DNA of 64,000 nucleotides from Crossaster papposus (GCA_037893245.1 JBAIAA010000101.1:1-64000), one strand, 5' to 3'. Numbered from the stretch's first letter, positions 1 through 11,788 are shown. The notes: generated from the letters alone by a model not told the origin. Numbers and translations are program-made.

Positions 1-693
1 GGACAAGGTGGGGGAGACAAAGGGGGGGTATGTGAAACTTAATAGCAATAACAGTTACACAACCAGAACTCTGAATTATTTTGTACTGTGGGTATAACTT
101 CATAGACATAGGGGGGGGGGGGGTAGAGGCCCTCCTTAATCAAAGTCTGTAAGGTCAAGAACTTTGCTAGCTTTGTTTTTCCCCAGGTGTTTTTCATAAC
201 GGTCTATGCTAGGCATTTGTTTTTACAATAACAGTCCTTTTCCAGAACAAGGAGAACAATTTGTTAAAACAAGAATTATTCTGGTTGATTTTGGATGATT
301 GAGGCAATCAGTACCCCTCGCATTACAAAGTGAATACACTTCGGTTGATTTTGGAGGATTGAGGAAGTGAGCATTTGTCAAAAACGAAACTTGAATTAAT
401 TTTGGTTGATTTTGAAAGACTGGAGTGTTAATGTTATATCATTTTTTGGTTAAGATTTTTGGTTGATTTTAAAGGATTAAGGTTACCAGCAACAAGTGCT
501 AGGGGTTTAGGGTTAATTTCAGTGCAGGCTTTAAAAAAAGGGATTGGTTCACAGTTAGCTTAAATGTGGTTCAAATTCCTCCATTCAAAATCAACTGCAG
601 GTTTTTATTTCAGTTGGATTTTATTTATCTGACATGAATATTGATGAATTATAATACTCAACTTGATTTTGTACTCTGTTGCGTGTGTTGCAG
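1..693. repeat. Intron or upstream DNA with degenerate ~60-bp tandem repeat
   Basis: No coding exon recognised; this should be an intron of TDRD3, because exon 694-778 begins in mid-codon. Four spaced copies of a GGTTGATTTTGGAGGATTGA-like unit start near 283, 343, 404 and 461. A GGGTTAA end near 506 resembles the right end of the TTAA-flanked CCCTAACT MITE family seen elsewhere in the window. A G-run lies near 111-123. Confidence 0.5.
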
Positions 694-3600
694 GCATTTG
701 TCAAAGGAAGGCCTTGAACGATGCAAGAAAGATGCATTGGATTCCAGAGTAGAGTCTGTTGTCCGCAAGGCTATGGACGTAAGTATGTATGCATCTAGCC
801 CTAGTCTATGGCCCCGCACTAGAGCACAGAGTGTACTCTAGTGCGGGGCCATAGACTAGGGCTAGTATTCATCTTATTTACAAACTACGTGGGTGAATGT
901 TGACACTGCCGCATATACCCTTGCCATGTGCTTCTCTAAAGATTATGGATACGTCAATTTGTTATCGTCATAAACAACTCATTTTTGAGGAAAGGGGACA
1001 AGGAAACGAGAAGAGGTTACTAGTGCTCTCATGTAATTTTAATACATTTATTGTTTCTATTAAGTATAACTTTACAATCTTGTTTTATGAATAAACATCA
1101 AGACTAAAGTTACCGGCGGTTTGATTTCAATCTGTTTGCATATTTTAAATGCATCCTTCAGAAGGATGCTTCTTTTTGTAAGAAAAGTTGTAATTTATCA
1201 GGCTTAAGCCTGGGCGTCACATATGTTCTGTGCTTTTATTCATTTGGATTACATCTTATTTATTTCTGATCAGATTGATCTACGACACATTGGAGTTGCT
1301 TCCCTTCCAGCAGACATCAATAAAGGCAAGACAGACAAGGTATCAGCCTAGCAGCGCAATTGACGTCTTAACCAGTTCGCGCCAGAAGACGTATCGTATA
1401 TAAACGCAAAGTTTTCCCTAGATTCAAAACGGATGACGCATTAACACGCCACGAGCAAGGCCGCAACCCGCTTCGGATCGAGTTTCGTTAAAAATAATCC
1501 CGCCCCTCAGCTCGGTGATGTTAAAATTATCCCGGCGCAAACTGGTTAACAAAAATTATGTAGGCATATTTACTTGTAAATAGTTTTAAAACAATCAGCT
1601 AAGACTTTGGAATTGTCGGTGCATTTTTGCTAAGCATGCAAAGTCTCTAGTCTTATTGACCCAAATTTGAAATAAGAATTGGATACATTTTTCTCATTTT
1701 TCTAGATGCAAGGTCCAATGGTGTTACAAGTACAAAAGACCAGGAACATCTCCGCCCCCAAGGCCAATGAAGATTCTGGTGTAGCCCCGCCCCTCATACG
1801 TGTACAACTGACGGATGGTCATACAACAATTATGGCTCTGGTTCTTAAAAGTATCAGCAAGATTGAGTGAGTTATAGTTGTAAAACTTCTTCCAGTAAAG
1901 TCAATTTTATCTTGGTTAGTCTAGACAATTGCGGTAAAGCCAGTACTATGTCAAGAACACTCGTCAGCCAATAGTATATTGCTACATATGGGTTATGGTC
2001 CAATGATTTTGTGTCTCTGTGGCATCTGTCGTATGATTTTAGTTTAAATGCACGAAAATGTTCTTAACCCTCCAATGCAAAAGTCACTTTTGGGTCAGTT
2101 GTTCAGCAGCACAAAGATACACAGACTGTATTTTTGTGCACACAGTTTGTACAATTATGCGAACCTTACTATCGCTGTGTGGACATCCTTTGTATTCGTG
2201 TAGTTAAGAACCATCGATCAAGTTTCACCAAATACTAATATTTCTCATACCATGAATTTGTTTTTAAGCCACAATTGCGACTGTTATACCATAGGATAAT
2301 CCTCTTCAATTTTTCTATATGTAACCCTAACCCGTTTTACCTCTAGCGTTCTTTATCCAAGAGAGAAAACCTTGTGTGGACTTGGCCAAGTCCACAGAAG
2401 GTTTCAGGTTTGTGTAAAGTGTGGACATCTTTTGTTACCAAGTCCACACTAAGATAGCACCGTTCGTACACTATCACTTGTTTTACCATAACGACTGAGG
2501 ATCCCTATTGTGTTTCCCTTTGTTCCTGTACTATAACCTAACCCCATGGACTTATCGTACACTTTAACGACCGATGACCAAATTTTACTAAGAAACCGTC
2601 GTCTGAGGATTCTTTGTTTCTTTTGTTCTGTTTTTTTGTGTCGATCCTCCGTTGTAATACCATGACTAAAGCTGTGTTCCCCATATAAACACATGCACAA
2701 GACTGGACTCAGCACTTTTGTGCATATTTGTGCTGTCAAACCATAACCTTATATCTCCATAAATGATAACATACAGCAAATTACCTGCATGACAAATAAA
2801 AAACATGTTTGAACTTTTGAAGTCAATTTCCTTGACACTGATGGAATATTACACAGGTCAGGTATAACCGGGACACCCACAAAAGTTACAGTTTTAGACC
2901 TTATATTTATGGACTGATCCTTGTTGCACTTCACCAAACATGCTTTGATTGTTTGACCAAAGCCTCGTCGCACTTTTGTTTACCATGCCATGCTGCCTTT
3001 CTTTGCAGTTTATCCACACCCCCAGGAAGCAAGTAGAAGCTGATAGGCTCTGTGGCCTTCAATCATGGCTTTTGATAACACCACAAACCTGAAGTCCATA
3101 GCTTACCATGCCATGCTGCTTTTCTTTGCAGTTTATCCACACCCCCAGGGATCAAGTAGAAGCTGACAGGCTCCGTGGCCTTCAATCATAGCTTTTGATA
3201 ACACCACAAACCTGAAGTCCATAGCTTACCATGCCATGCTGCTTTTCTTTGCAGTTTATCCACACCCCCAGGGATCAAGTTGAAGCTGACAGGCTCCGTG
3301 GCCTTCAATCATGGCTTCCTGCTCCTTATGGCCAACAACTGCACCTTCCTGGGTGGTCATGTGGAAGAACTGGTGCAGAGATGGGAGCTGGCAAAGGTGA
3401 GAGGTTGGTCTGTCTGTCTGTCTGTCTGTCTGTCGGGCTGGCGTGCTGTCTGTCTGTCTGGGATTGTTTCTATCTAGAGACCATCTTTATTTGTAAAGAC
3501 TTTGGGCACAATTATTTAGTATAGTGTCTTGGCCCAGTGTTAACCAAGGGAGAGTTATTCATGCTTGTGTCCTAAGGCAAGACACTTTACTTCAATTGGA

Positions 3601-6600
3601 TGCATGAGTACCTGTTAGGGTTGTTACAAGATTTTCTTGATATCAAAACTGCTCCATAAAAAATGAGTCATGACCTGATAAATAGGATGATTAATTGTAA
3701 AACTTATAATAAACAGGTTGTACAAGTAAAAGCATAATAACATTATTAAATTGTTTTTTTTTTTTACTTTTTCTGATTTCTTTTTTCCAGAGTTTATACC
3801 ATCACACCAGAGCAGCAGTCAGTGGTTCCGGTGGACCGCCTCCCTGGGTCCCATTTGAACAAAGAAAACGAGACGGAGAACCCAGCCAAAAACCGGCCAA
3901 AATCAGTAAGAAGTTTAAATTACAATATTTTGACTTTTGAAAATCGAAATTTTTCCACCCACATAATGTCCATATTCATTGAGCTTTATGTGAAACTGAA
4001 GAGCTATGTATGCTCTTAATACATTCATATAAAGAAACACTAACAAGTGAAAGAATAGATATGTTATAATCAAGAAGTTCATTAACCCTAACTCTCCAAA
4101 GTATTTTGGCTAGAAACCCTGCCAGACGCAACAGATTGCATACTTTGTCACATTGACTTGTGTGCAGAGTCCAGCAAGCTCAAGCAGTCACCACAGATGC
4201 ACTGTGCTGGATCTGGCAGGGTTAGGGTTAAATTAATGTAATCAGTGATTTTACAAATAGTACGAACATTGTCTTTGAATTATCCAAACCTGGAACACCA
4301 CAGAGTAATACATCACAAATTAAATGTAGTGTCTACTGACAAACCGATTATTTCCTCTTTGCAGCAATGAAGAAATCTCTGGAAGATCCAAAACCCAAGG
4401 AGCAAACGGAGCAAGACAAGGAGTTTGCCGAACAGCGCAAAGCAGCCATCCAGGAGGTCAATAAGAGCAAGCCAGGCCAGGGAAAGACTTTCGGGGGTAC
4501 TAAGGCAACCCCAGCCATGAATGCCAGGGATTTCAGGGAGTCTGGGAGAAGGGGGTTTGAAAACAATCGGCGGGACGGCGGGAGGAATGGAAGGAGAGAG
4601 GAGCAGATACCGACGACAGGGAAGAACAGAACAGAAGGGATCTACAGAGATATGAATTATGGAGTAAGGAATCATCAAATCAAATATCAGGAATATACGT
4701 TGGGGAAAAGTTAGGTCCTTGTAAAAGTAAAGTCTGTCCCAAGCCAATACGGCGCACCAGGCCAGCATTTATCTCTGGTTTCCTTGCTATGAAACAACTT
4801 AGGATAATTCTATTTCCCCTGGACGGGATGCCAGTTGGCTGTGCTACACAACTTCTTGACTTCTCAATAACCTGGCTAAAGTAAGAATAGTCTTGGGGAA
4901 ATGTCATCAGGGGAAATATCATCAGGGGAATCTTTGGGAAATTTGCTTTCCTAAAGGGCTTGAAACCGTGTTCCAGTTGGACTTTAATGTTATTGGACGT
5001 TGGGCCTCTCATACTCACAAATCCTGGGGTCCTCATCTTTGGAACAAACTACCCCTCGGTATTCGCAATATCTCTTTCTGAATTTAAAGTTGCCCTAAAG
5101 ACTTATTTGTTTCAGACCACTCAGAATATTCTTGTTTAGTTAAATTAATTGTTTTGTTACTTCTGATTTGATATAATTTTGTTTGTGCCATGAGCGTCAT
5201 TTATGGCAGATAATGGCGAGGTATAAATTTATGTTATTATTATTATATTAGGGTTACCAGCCGAGTGAGAGAAACATTCAACAGCTTGTCAACATGGGCT
5301 TCAAGCGAGATGCTGCCTCAAACGCTCTCAGGAAACACACGGGCAATGCAGACGCAGCTGTGGAAATGCTGGTAACAGAGACTGGCTCCTCACAACCACA
5401 AGAACAGAACGTGGGTAGACAAAGACCTGACACCAGACCAGGTAAATACAAGCAGTGTGTGGACCTCGATGTTCAAATGTGACCCGCTCTGTGAAAATGA
5501 GTCAGATGTCGCACAGTGCGCTTACGAGATTTGGGTGGTGGAACACGGAGAGGGGGGGGGGGGGGGGGGGGGGGGGTTCGTACGAAAATTTGATATTCCT
5601 TTTTCATGATTTTCTCCTTGGTTAGGATCTATATTTTCAATTTCTACATTAAAACTTGCTGAATTAAATCAGATTTAGTGAGAAAAACTGGTTTTGTATT
5701 TGATTGCATACATCTCCTAAAGGGAAATAATGTTTTTAATGCATGATTTCTCATGAATGGGGTTTTTAGATTTCGCAAAATCGTCCAAATTCGGTGTATC
5801 ACAAGAACGCAACATGCTACAGACCTCCCACATATATCAAATTAAAGAGGACAGTGCACTCTTTCTAATGATTTACATAACTCTGTTTGTCAAATTTTTT
5901 CTATGTAAGTCATTGGGTGATTGTGGTGGTTCTTTTCAGAGCATAACCGTGGCAAGGAGAGGCGAGGCAGACGCCGTGATGAGGAGGACGAGGAAAGTGC
6001 TCCTCTCACAGGACCTGCTACTCTCTTTGACTTCTTGCAGCCTAAACTAGGAAAAGGTACCGAAGATTTCCACAAGATCTGTGTTGTGAATAAACTAGCG
6101 TTTTTTTTAATAAGGAAGTGCATGTAACACACTCACACATTTGTTTATGGTGTAAATCAACGTTCCTCTCAACGAATTTCTTTGTTTGTACTTTTTCCGA
6201 CGGCTCTCATTGGTTTTGTACACTAATCTCAAGCGAGGACGTCCTCGATTACACATTTTGTTTGGAATAAACAGACCGAGTAGTGGGGACATTTTTCTGT
6301 CCCCATAGCATTTTGGGTCTTCAGTAAAAGGGGTCTAGAGATAAAATTGGGTTAGGGTATAATGAAAGAAAATGAAGAAGACAAATGAGGGCGATGTTGA
6401 CAATTTTTGGTCGAAAGAATTTTCTGAGTTTGAGTTGAGAGAGATTTCCCTCTAACTTCATGTACGAAAAGACTGTATGGGCTTGCACACATCCACAGTC
6501 TGTTTTAGAGTTTTAAAGGTAAAATGGGGTTAGGGCTATGTATAGAAAAATTTACAAGTACTTTCGTTTATGAATATGACACATGCAAAGTATGAGTTAC

Positions 6601-9600
6601 AGGGATACCATTTGAGTTCCACAGAACTTTTTTTGATATCTGCAAATGGTGTATCCCACTGTTAAAGTGTATCATATATATCTTTGTTTTCAAAATTGTC
6701 TTTCTATGTGCACTTTTTAAAGATAAAGAAGTTGCATTTAAGAAGGATACAGGGAGTTTGCGAGATTTCTCCATGGAGCAACCCAGCTCAGTCAGGGAAG
6801 CAGGAATAGGTTTTGTACACGACGGGCAAACCCCAACGTACAGGCATCGGGAACAGCAACAAGGTACGGGAAAACTGCCCAAATTCTCTTCACTCCCCAC
6901 CAAAAGGCAACGAAATACTTAAATATATAATAGAACTTCCTAGTTATAAGCACTGGTAGAAACAGAATCTACTGTAGGCCTGTTTGTTTAACGTAGGATC
7001 CAGGTCTCAATCAGTCATTCGACTGTTGATTCACGATCACATCCCGCCTAATTGATAAAGATCTGTGTGAAACAAACCGGCCCTAAGAATTTTGACGAAT
7101 TCCCAGCAATGGAATCTTTGATTGATAATAGAAGTATCTGTGTCATTTTTGGCAGGTCGCCAACAAAAAGACAACAACATGGATAGGAGTCGGCGGAATT
7201 ATGAACAGAAGACTGGCTTCGGAAGACCAGAAACTAACTCAGCACGAAACTATGCTGGGAATGAAGGTAGAGGCAGGTATCCAGACCATGGCTATGGCAA
7301 CAAGGAAAATAGCAATTTCAGGGACAGAAACCCCACTCAAGACAGGCGTCAAGATACCAAACAGGGTAATAGCTACCCACAGAGAAGGGACGACACACGG
7401 AGTGAGAATCACCAATACAATGAGAGTAGGGGGAAGGATAATAGTAAAGCATTTCAAAACGATTCAAACTTTACGCGCAAAGATTTTCAGGACAACAGAC
7501 CGCCACGATTTCAAAAACAGAATAACTCTCAGAGGGACAAAGTGCCTTATAGTGACAGACCTAAGAGCAATACAGATAGTGAGGGAAACCGGCCAGGTGG
7601 GAACCAGTTTCAGCCAGTCCAATCAGTTGACAGCAGAGGCGGTTATAAAGGGCCGTCAGTACAGCAACGACCCAACCTGACAGACAGTGAGGGAAACCGG
7701 CCAGGTGGGAACCAGTTTCAGCCTGTCCAATCAGTTGACAGCAGTGGCGGTTATAAAGGGTCGTCGGTACAGCAACGACCTAACCTGACAGACAGTGAGG
7801 GAAACCGGCCAGGTGGGAACCAGTTTCAGCCTGTCCAATCAGTTGACAGCAGAGGCGGTTATAAAGGGCCGTCGGTACAGCAACGACCCAACCTGACAGA
7901 CAGTGAGGGAAACCGGCCAGGTGGGAACCAGTTTCAGCCTGTCCAATCGGTGGACAGCAGAGGCGGTTATAAAGGGCCGTCGGTACAGCAACGACCCAAC
8001 CTGACAGACAGTGAGGGAAACCGGCCAGGTGGGAACCAGTTTCAGCCTGTCCAATCAGTTGACAGCAGTGGCGGTTATAAAGGGCCGTCGGTACAGCAAC
8101 GACCCACAGATAGTGAGGGAAACCGGCCAGGTGGGAACCAGTTTCAGCCTGTCCAATCAGTTGACAGCAGAGGCGGTTATAAAGGGTCGTCGGTACAGCA
8201 ACGACCCAACCTGACAGACAGTGAGGGAAACCGGCCAGGTGGGAGCCAGTTTCAGCCTGTCCAATCAGTTGACAGCAGAGGCGGTTATAAAGGGTCGTCG
8301 GTACAGCAACGACCCACAGATAGTGAGGGAAACCGGCCAGGTGGGAACCAGTTTCAGCCTGTCCAATCAGTTGACAGCAGAGGCGGTTATAAAGGGTCGT
8401 CGGTACAGCAACGACCCAACCTGACAGATAGTGAGGGAAACCGGCCAGGTGGGAACCAGTTTCAGCCAGTCCAATCAGTTGACAGCAGAGGCGGTTATAA
8501 AGGGTCGTCGGTACAGCAACGACCTAACCTGACAGACAGTGAGGGAAACCGGCCAGGTGGGAACCAGTTTCAGCCTGTCCAATCAGTGGACAGCAGTGGT
8601 GGTTATAAAGGGCCGTCAGTACAGCAACGACCCAACCTGAATGCTGGAGATCAGTGTCTGGCTAAATATTGGGAGGACAACCAGGTATTACAACTTTCCA
8701 CTTTACAAAGCTGTGATTGGTTAATTTGAATATCTCATTTCAATTGATTGGCCAATTATTATGTTTGTTAAATATTGATGATCCCATCATTCACGCGTAA
8801 TATTTGGTTGATGTTCCACGACATGTTAGACATTAAAATTTGCAAACTGGTACCATCGGACAACTGGTTAGCCGGTAGTACCCTGAGAATTAGTACCCTT
8901 AGATTAGCTCCCAGACTCCTAACTAGGCAAAAGTAGCAGTTTTAAGTCTGGCTACTGGTGGTATCATACTGAAGTGAAACGATTGTATGCAGTTTTGATC
9001 ATAAAATTTAATGTACATGTAAGAGTTAAAGTAAAAAAGCTGAAATTTTTTGTTTTGTTTTGTTCAGTTTTATACTGCAACACTGACTGCCATCCACCCA
9101 AGTGGGAAGACATGTGTGGTGCTGTTTCCCGACTACGGCAATCATGAAGAGGTCAAAATGACTGACATCCGACCTTTGAACTCACTAGCCTTGGTAAGAT
9201 AACATGGATCTTAGGTTTACCTTGAGACATACCTCTGAATAGAAGAATCATTGATTGACAGTCAAATCTGTGCACAAACCTTCATGGCAAAAATGGAATC
9301 AAATGCTGTTTTTGGTGTACACTTTCCAAATGAAGTTACCGGCTCTTAACCCTGCATGATAGAATTAAAAGGACAGAATTAATATGAAGTGTTCTTCACA
9401 TGCAAGTTTGTATTGAGCTTTCTGTACAAAGCCAATTATATTATAACCCCAACTGTAGTCCTGTGAAATACAAATATGAATAAGATTAAAAACTGCTGCA
9501 AACTGCTTACTGGCTGGAATGCCCCGAAATATACAAATCAAATAAGTTAGAGGGCCTAATATTTCGATCTTAACCAGTTCGCGCCGGATGACGTATATAA

Positions 9601-10625
9601 ACGCAAAGCTTTCCCGAAATTCAAAACGGATGACTTACAAACACGCTACGAGCAAGGCCGGGAATGTCTGTCAGCAGCGAGCAAGGCCGGAAATGCGTGG
9701 GTGTGCTTCCCGGTACTATCGGCCTGAACCCACTTCGGATCGAGTTTCTTTAAAAAAAAATCCCGCACGTCGGCTCGGTGATGTTAAAATAATCCCGGCG
9801 CGAACTGGTTAACAAGATCTCCTTCAGAGACAAAAATACAAATATGTTAAAAAAGTTAAAAACCTATAACCCGTGCTGTCTAAATGCAATGTACTGGTTT
9901 GTACACAGTGCATTATAATAAATGCAATTCTCTATCAGAAAAGACTGATTTAGTAAACGAAAACATTAGAGGATGTTCATTCTCTTATCAGAGGATTATG
10001 GCTTAGGAGTGTGTGGGCTGCTCACAGCTGTAAATATCTAGATGCATGGGAAATTTTCTGAAAGCAAATACTATAACACGCTGACCCCCGACTACGAGTA
10101 TAGTCGTAGTAACAGGTGTACCGGATTCTGCCACTACACGAGTATACTCGTAGAAAATGAAAGGTTTTTGTATTGTAAATTGAATACACTGGCATCACTG
10201 ATAACGCAACAAATACGCTGCTGGCAGTGGTAAGGACATATATCTATCAAATGTTTATTTGTTCCTTTTTTTTTTTTTTAGTACCTATTATGTATGCGCG
10301 CATGCGTACAATGCTTGGCAAATGGGGGCGCCCTGTGAAATTATGCCCGGCAGCCAACCTGTTAAGTGATATTTTAATACTGCAACATTATACGTTTTAT
10401 ACCCAATTTCAGACAAACCCCTCCAGTGTTCCCCCAGGCCCGACAGTCCCTTCCCTTCTGAAGTCTGGCAATGGTGGAATGTTTGAAGGCTCTATAGCCA
10501 CACATCTAGAGTTCCGTCAAGGAGGTGAGGGGACGGCCTACAACCGATCTAGACAACAGCAGGAGCAGCGCAAGAACATGAGACCTGCACAAAACCTCTA
10601 CCAGCCTCCAAGCTCAAGAAAATGA
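694..10625 (+). CDS. TDRD3: TDRD3 (Tudor domain-containing protein 3), 12 exons, 5' partial
   Basis: Exons: 694-778, 1274-1339, 1706-1866, 3255-3396, 3791-3905, 4365-4663, 5252-5441, 5940-6056, 6723-6863, 7156-8684, 9068-9193, 10413-10625 (TGA). Every junction is GT-AG and all phases agree, giving 1060 residues; the initiator exon lies off the left edge. Domains in order: RMI1/TDRD3-type OB-fold (about 29-151, with MQGPMVLQVQKTRN and GFLLLMANNCTFLGG), UBA (about 296-333, QLVNMGFKRDAASNAL), a TLFDFL motif (about 379), a low-complexity arginine/glycine/glutamine region, the Tudor domain (about 933-990, KYWEDNQFY and FPDYGNHEEV), and a conserved C-terminus (LEFRQGGEG, QNLYQPPS). In vertebrates TDRD3 binds methylarginine marks through the Tudor domain, partners topoisomerase TOP3B through the OB-fold, and associates with FMRP. 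The human protein is shorter, roughly 650-750 residues; the extra length is mainly the repeat in exon 10. The family call is very secure; the missing N-terminus is inference. Confidence 0.96.
795..865. repeat. Perfect 30-bp inverted repeat with 11-nt loop in TDRD3 intron
   Basis: Arms 795-824 and 836-865 are exact reverse complements (outer ends CTAGCCCTAG and CTAGGGCTAG, GC-rich centre GGCCCCGCAC), separated by CACAGAGTGTA. It starts 17 nt after the end of exon 694-778, whose donor is GTAAGT. In pre-mRNA it would form a very stable hairpin beside that 5' splice site. Confidence 0.9.
1372..1545. mobile_element. MITE family 1 (TTAA target, CCAGTTCGCGCC ends), copy 1
   Basis: Flanked by TTAA at 1368-1371 and 1546-1549. 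The ends read CCAGTTCGCGCC and GGCGCAAACTGG, imperfect inverted repeats. It lies in a TDRD3 intron. Other copies are at 9574-9808, 11336-11788 and 12790-12954. TTAA duplications suggest piggyBac- or Kolobok-type mobilisation; the superfamily is inference. Confidence 0.8.
1867..3254. other. TDRD3 intron without recognised exons
   Basis: A 1.4-kb intron. Around 2495-2655 there is a dispersed repeat (GAGGATCCCTATTGTGTTTC, with a GTGTCGATCCTCC partner) that reappears near 15284-15432. The 3' end holds two degenerate copies of the start of the next exon (separate entry). Open frames here match nothing I know. Confidence 0.6.
2981..3316 (+). repeat. 123-bp tandem triplication of a TDRD3 splice acceptor and exon start
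   Basis: Units begin at 2981, 3104 and 3227 with a 123-bp period. Each contains a pyrimidine tract, a TTTGCAG acceptor (exon-like sequence from 3009, 3132 and 3255) and about 62 bp of exon 4. Copies 1 and 2 read ATCAAGTAG-like sequence (copy 1 AGCAAGTAG), an in-frame TAG where copy 3 has TTG, and then run into non-exonic TTTGATAACACC. Only copy 3 continues into a full exon ending at a GTGAGA donor. Confidence 0.9.
3406..3461. repeat. CTGT microsatellite just inside a TDRD3 intron
   Basis: TCTG repeats in two blocks interrupted by GGGCTGGCGTG, starting about 10 nt after the donor of exon 3255-3396. The repeat is visible directly; no function is implied. Confidence 0.85.
4086..4227. mobile_element. 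MITE family 3 (TTAA target, CCCTAACTC ends), in TDRD3 intron
   Basis: Flanked by TTAA at 4082-4085 and 4228-4231, with ends CCCTAACTCTCC and GGCAGGGTTAGGG. The same family is at 11844-11905 and 33642-33723; the last has a clean empty site in the duplicated segment, which confirms TTAA target-site duplication. Confidence 0.75.
4957..5250 (+). mobile_element. 3' fragment of a non-LTR retrotransposon (LINE)
   Basis: Broken frames encode pieces such as SWGPHLWNKLPLGIRNIS and FKVALKTYLFQT. This is the typical C-terminal tail of CR1/L2-type LINE reverse-transcriptase proteins (LWN-LP, FK-LKT-LF pattern). A short A/T-rich 3' UTR and a TTA-rich tail follow, ending directly at the acceptor of TDRD3 exon 5252-5441. 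The LINE clade is inference; the motif is visible. Confidence 0.7.
5551..5577. repeat. Poly-G tract in TDRD3 intron
   Basis: An almost pure run of about 25 G residues shortly after exon 5252-5441. Similar homopolymer G or C runs occur near 24344-24371, 34421-34482, 36691-36717 and 62908-62960. Confidence 0.9.
7572..8639 (+). repeat. Coding minisatellite in TDRD3 exon 10: ten 34-36-residue repeats
   Basis: Ten head-to-tail copies of a unit beginning TDSEGNRPGGNQFQPVQSVD and ending in an RGGYKG...VQQRP(NL) segment. Eight copies are 108 bp and two (fifth and seventh) are 102 bp, lacking the NL codons; all keep frame. Copies vary mainly at SRGG/SSGG and GPS/GSS, with one N-to-S. Residues about 578-933 of the partial protein, directly before the Tudor domain. 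The near identity implies recent expansion or homogenisation. I know of no such array in vertebrate TDRD3. Confidence 0.97.
9574..9808. mobile_element. MITE family 1 (TTAA target), copy 2
   Basis: Flanked by TTAA at 9570-9573 and 9809-9812. Ends CCAGTTCGCGCCGG and CCCGGCGCGAACTGG are nearly perfect inverted repeats. Located in the TDRD3 intron before the last exon. Internally similar to the copy at 1372-1545, plus an extra GAGCAAGGCCGG duplication. Confidence 0.85.
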
Positions 10626-10793
10626 CAGACGAGGGCAGAAAAAGCTGAGGTTATAAAGCAGATTTCTCTATTATGGCAATAATTAGATCTGTTGAACCAC
10701 ACTCAACATTTTGATCAATCATAGCTATAAGTAGTGTTTGTTATAAGTCGGACATAAGTTCACTTACGCACCATCACATTGCTGAGGCAAACA

Positions 10794-10971
10794 CAGGCCC
10801 GTACGCAGGATTTTGTATCAGGGGACGCAAATTACAAGTGAAGTCCATTTTTGTGTGCGAGTACCGTTATTTCTACATCAAAATACCATTATTTACCCCG
10901 GAAATGTGGACCTTTTGGTAATTTGGAGGGGTGCGTACGCACCCGTTCGCCCCCCTCTGTGTACGGGCCTG
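10794..10971. mobile_element. MITE with CAGGCCCGTACGCAGG ends, copy 1
   Basis: Starts CAGGCCCGTACGCAGGATTT and ends GTGTACGGGCCTG. It is internally similar to 19534-19706 (GTACCGTTATTTCTACATCA and TACCCCGGAAA). The CAG...CTG ends are hAT-like, but I see no clear 8-bp target-site duplication. Confidence 0.7.
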
Positions 10972-11335
10972 ATACATGTTGCTACCCACATGCATGACTA
11001 ATAGATCATTTGTAACATAGTTCCTGGCAGACATAAAGCACACTTGTTCTCAAGTCTAGTAAATCACCCCAGCGTGATTTACTAAGAACCTTCATCCTTG
11101 CAAAACATTTAAAACTAAACTGTTGGACTTTGATTATGGTGGTATGCTCGACCCATGTAAAGCAGAATCCGTTTACTCGTGTAGTACCCACTTCAACAAA
11201 TTCCAACAAAGCATGCATTGGATTTTGATGGATTGGGGTGGTTAGGTTTATTCTTGTAGACAACAACGAATGGTACAATGATTATCAATTTGTAATGCAT
11301 GAGTGACAGTCGACTGTGAAATTATTGAAGTTTAA

Positions 11336-11788
11336 CCAGTTTGCGTGGATGACGTCAGTTGACGTGTATGTACGCAAAGTTTCCAGTACCAGTACATTTA
11401 AAGGTAGGATACACCATTGGTAATTGCTTGAATTATCATGAATGGGTGGCTTTGGAGGGTTGTATTTAATAGTAAATACTGTTTAACTGACCTGTCCGAA
11501 GTTTTACAGTCATTGATGCCGAGAAAAGCATGAAAAACAGCGTTTGTTTTCAACGGGCGTCTAGCAGTTATTCTTATTAATTGTCGCCGGACGGCGATCG
11601 CGATTTTTTGTTATAAAATTATGTTTTTCGGAATAAGTACAGGATATCTAGCGCAATCATTTTGCTGGATGCCTAGAATCATTATTTACTTTCAAATGAA
11701 TAAGATATTTCTTAATAATTCGGTAATAAATATTTTCGAAATCTGCAAATGGTGTATTCTATCTTTAAATAATCCTGGTGTGAACTGG
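11336..11788. mobile_element. MITE family 1, copy 3, split by a nested MITE
   Basis: TTAA-flanked (11332-11335 and 11789-11792) with ends CCAGTTTGCG and GTGTGAACTGG. Its interior is interrupted at an internal TTAA by the family-2 element at 11402-11764, so family 2 was active after this insertion. Confidence 0.75.
11402..11764. mobile_element. MITE family 2 (TTAA target, AGGTAGGATACACC ends), nested copy
   Basis: TTAA at 11398-11401 and 11765-11768; ends AGGTAGGATACACCATTGG and AATGGTGTATTCTATCT. Other copies: 11910-12128, 20634-20845, 44917-45258 and a truncated one at 53066-53217. No protein-coding capacity. Confidence 0.85.
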
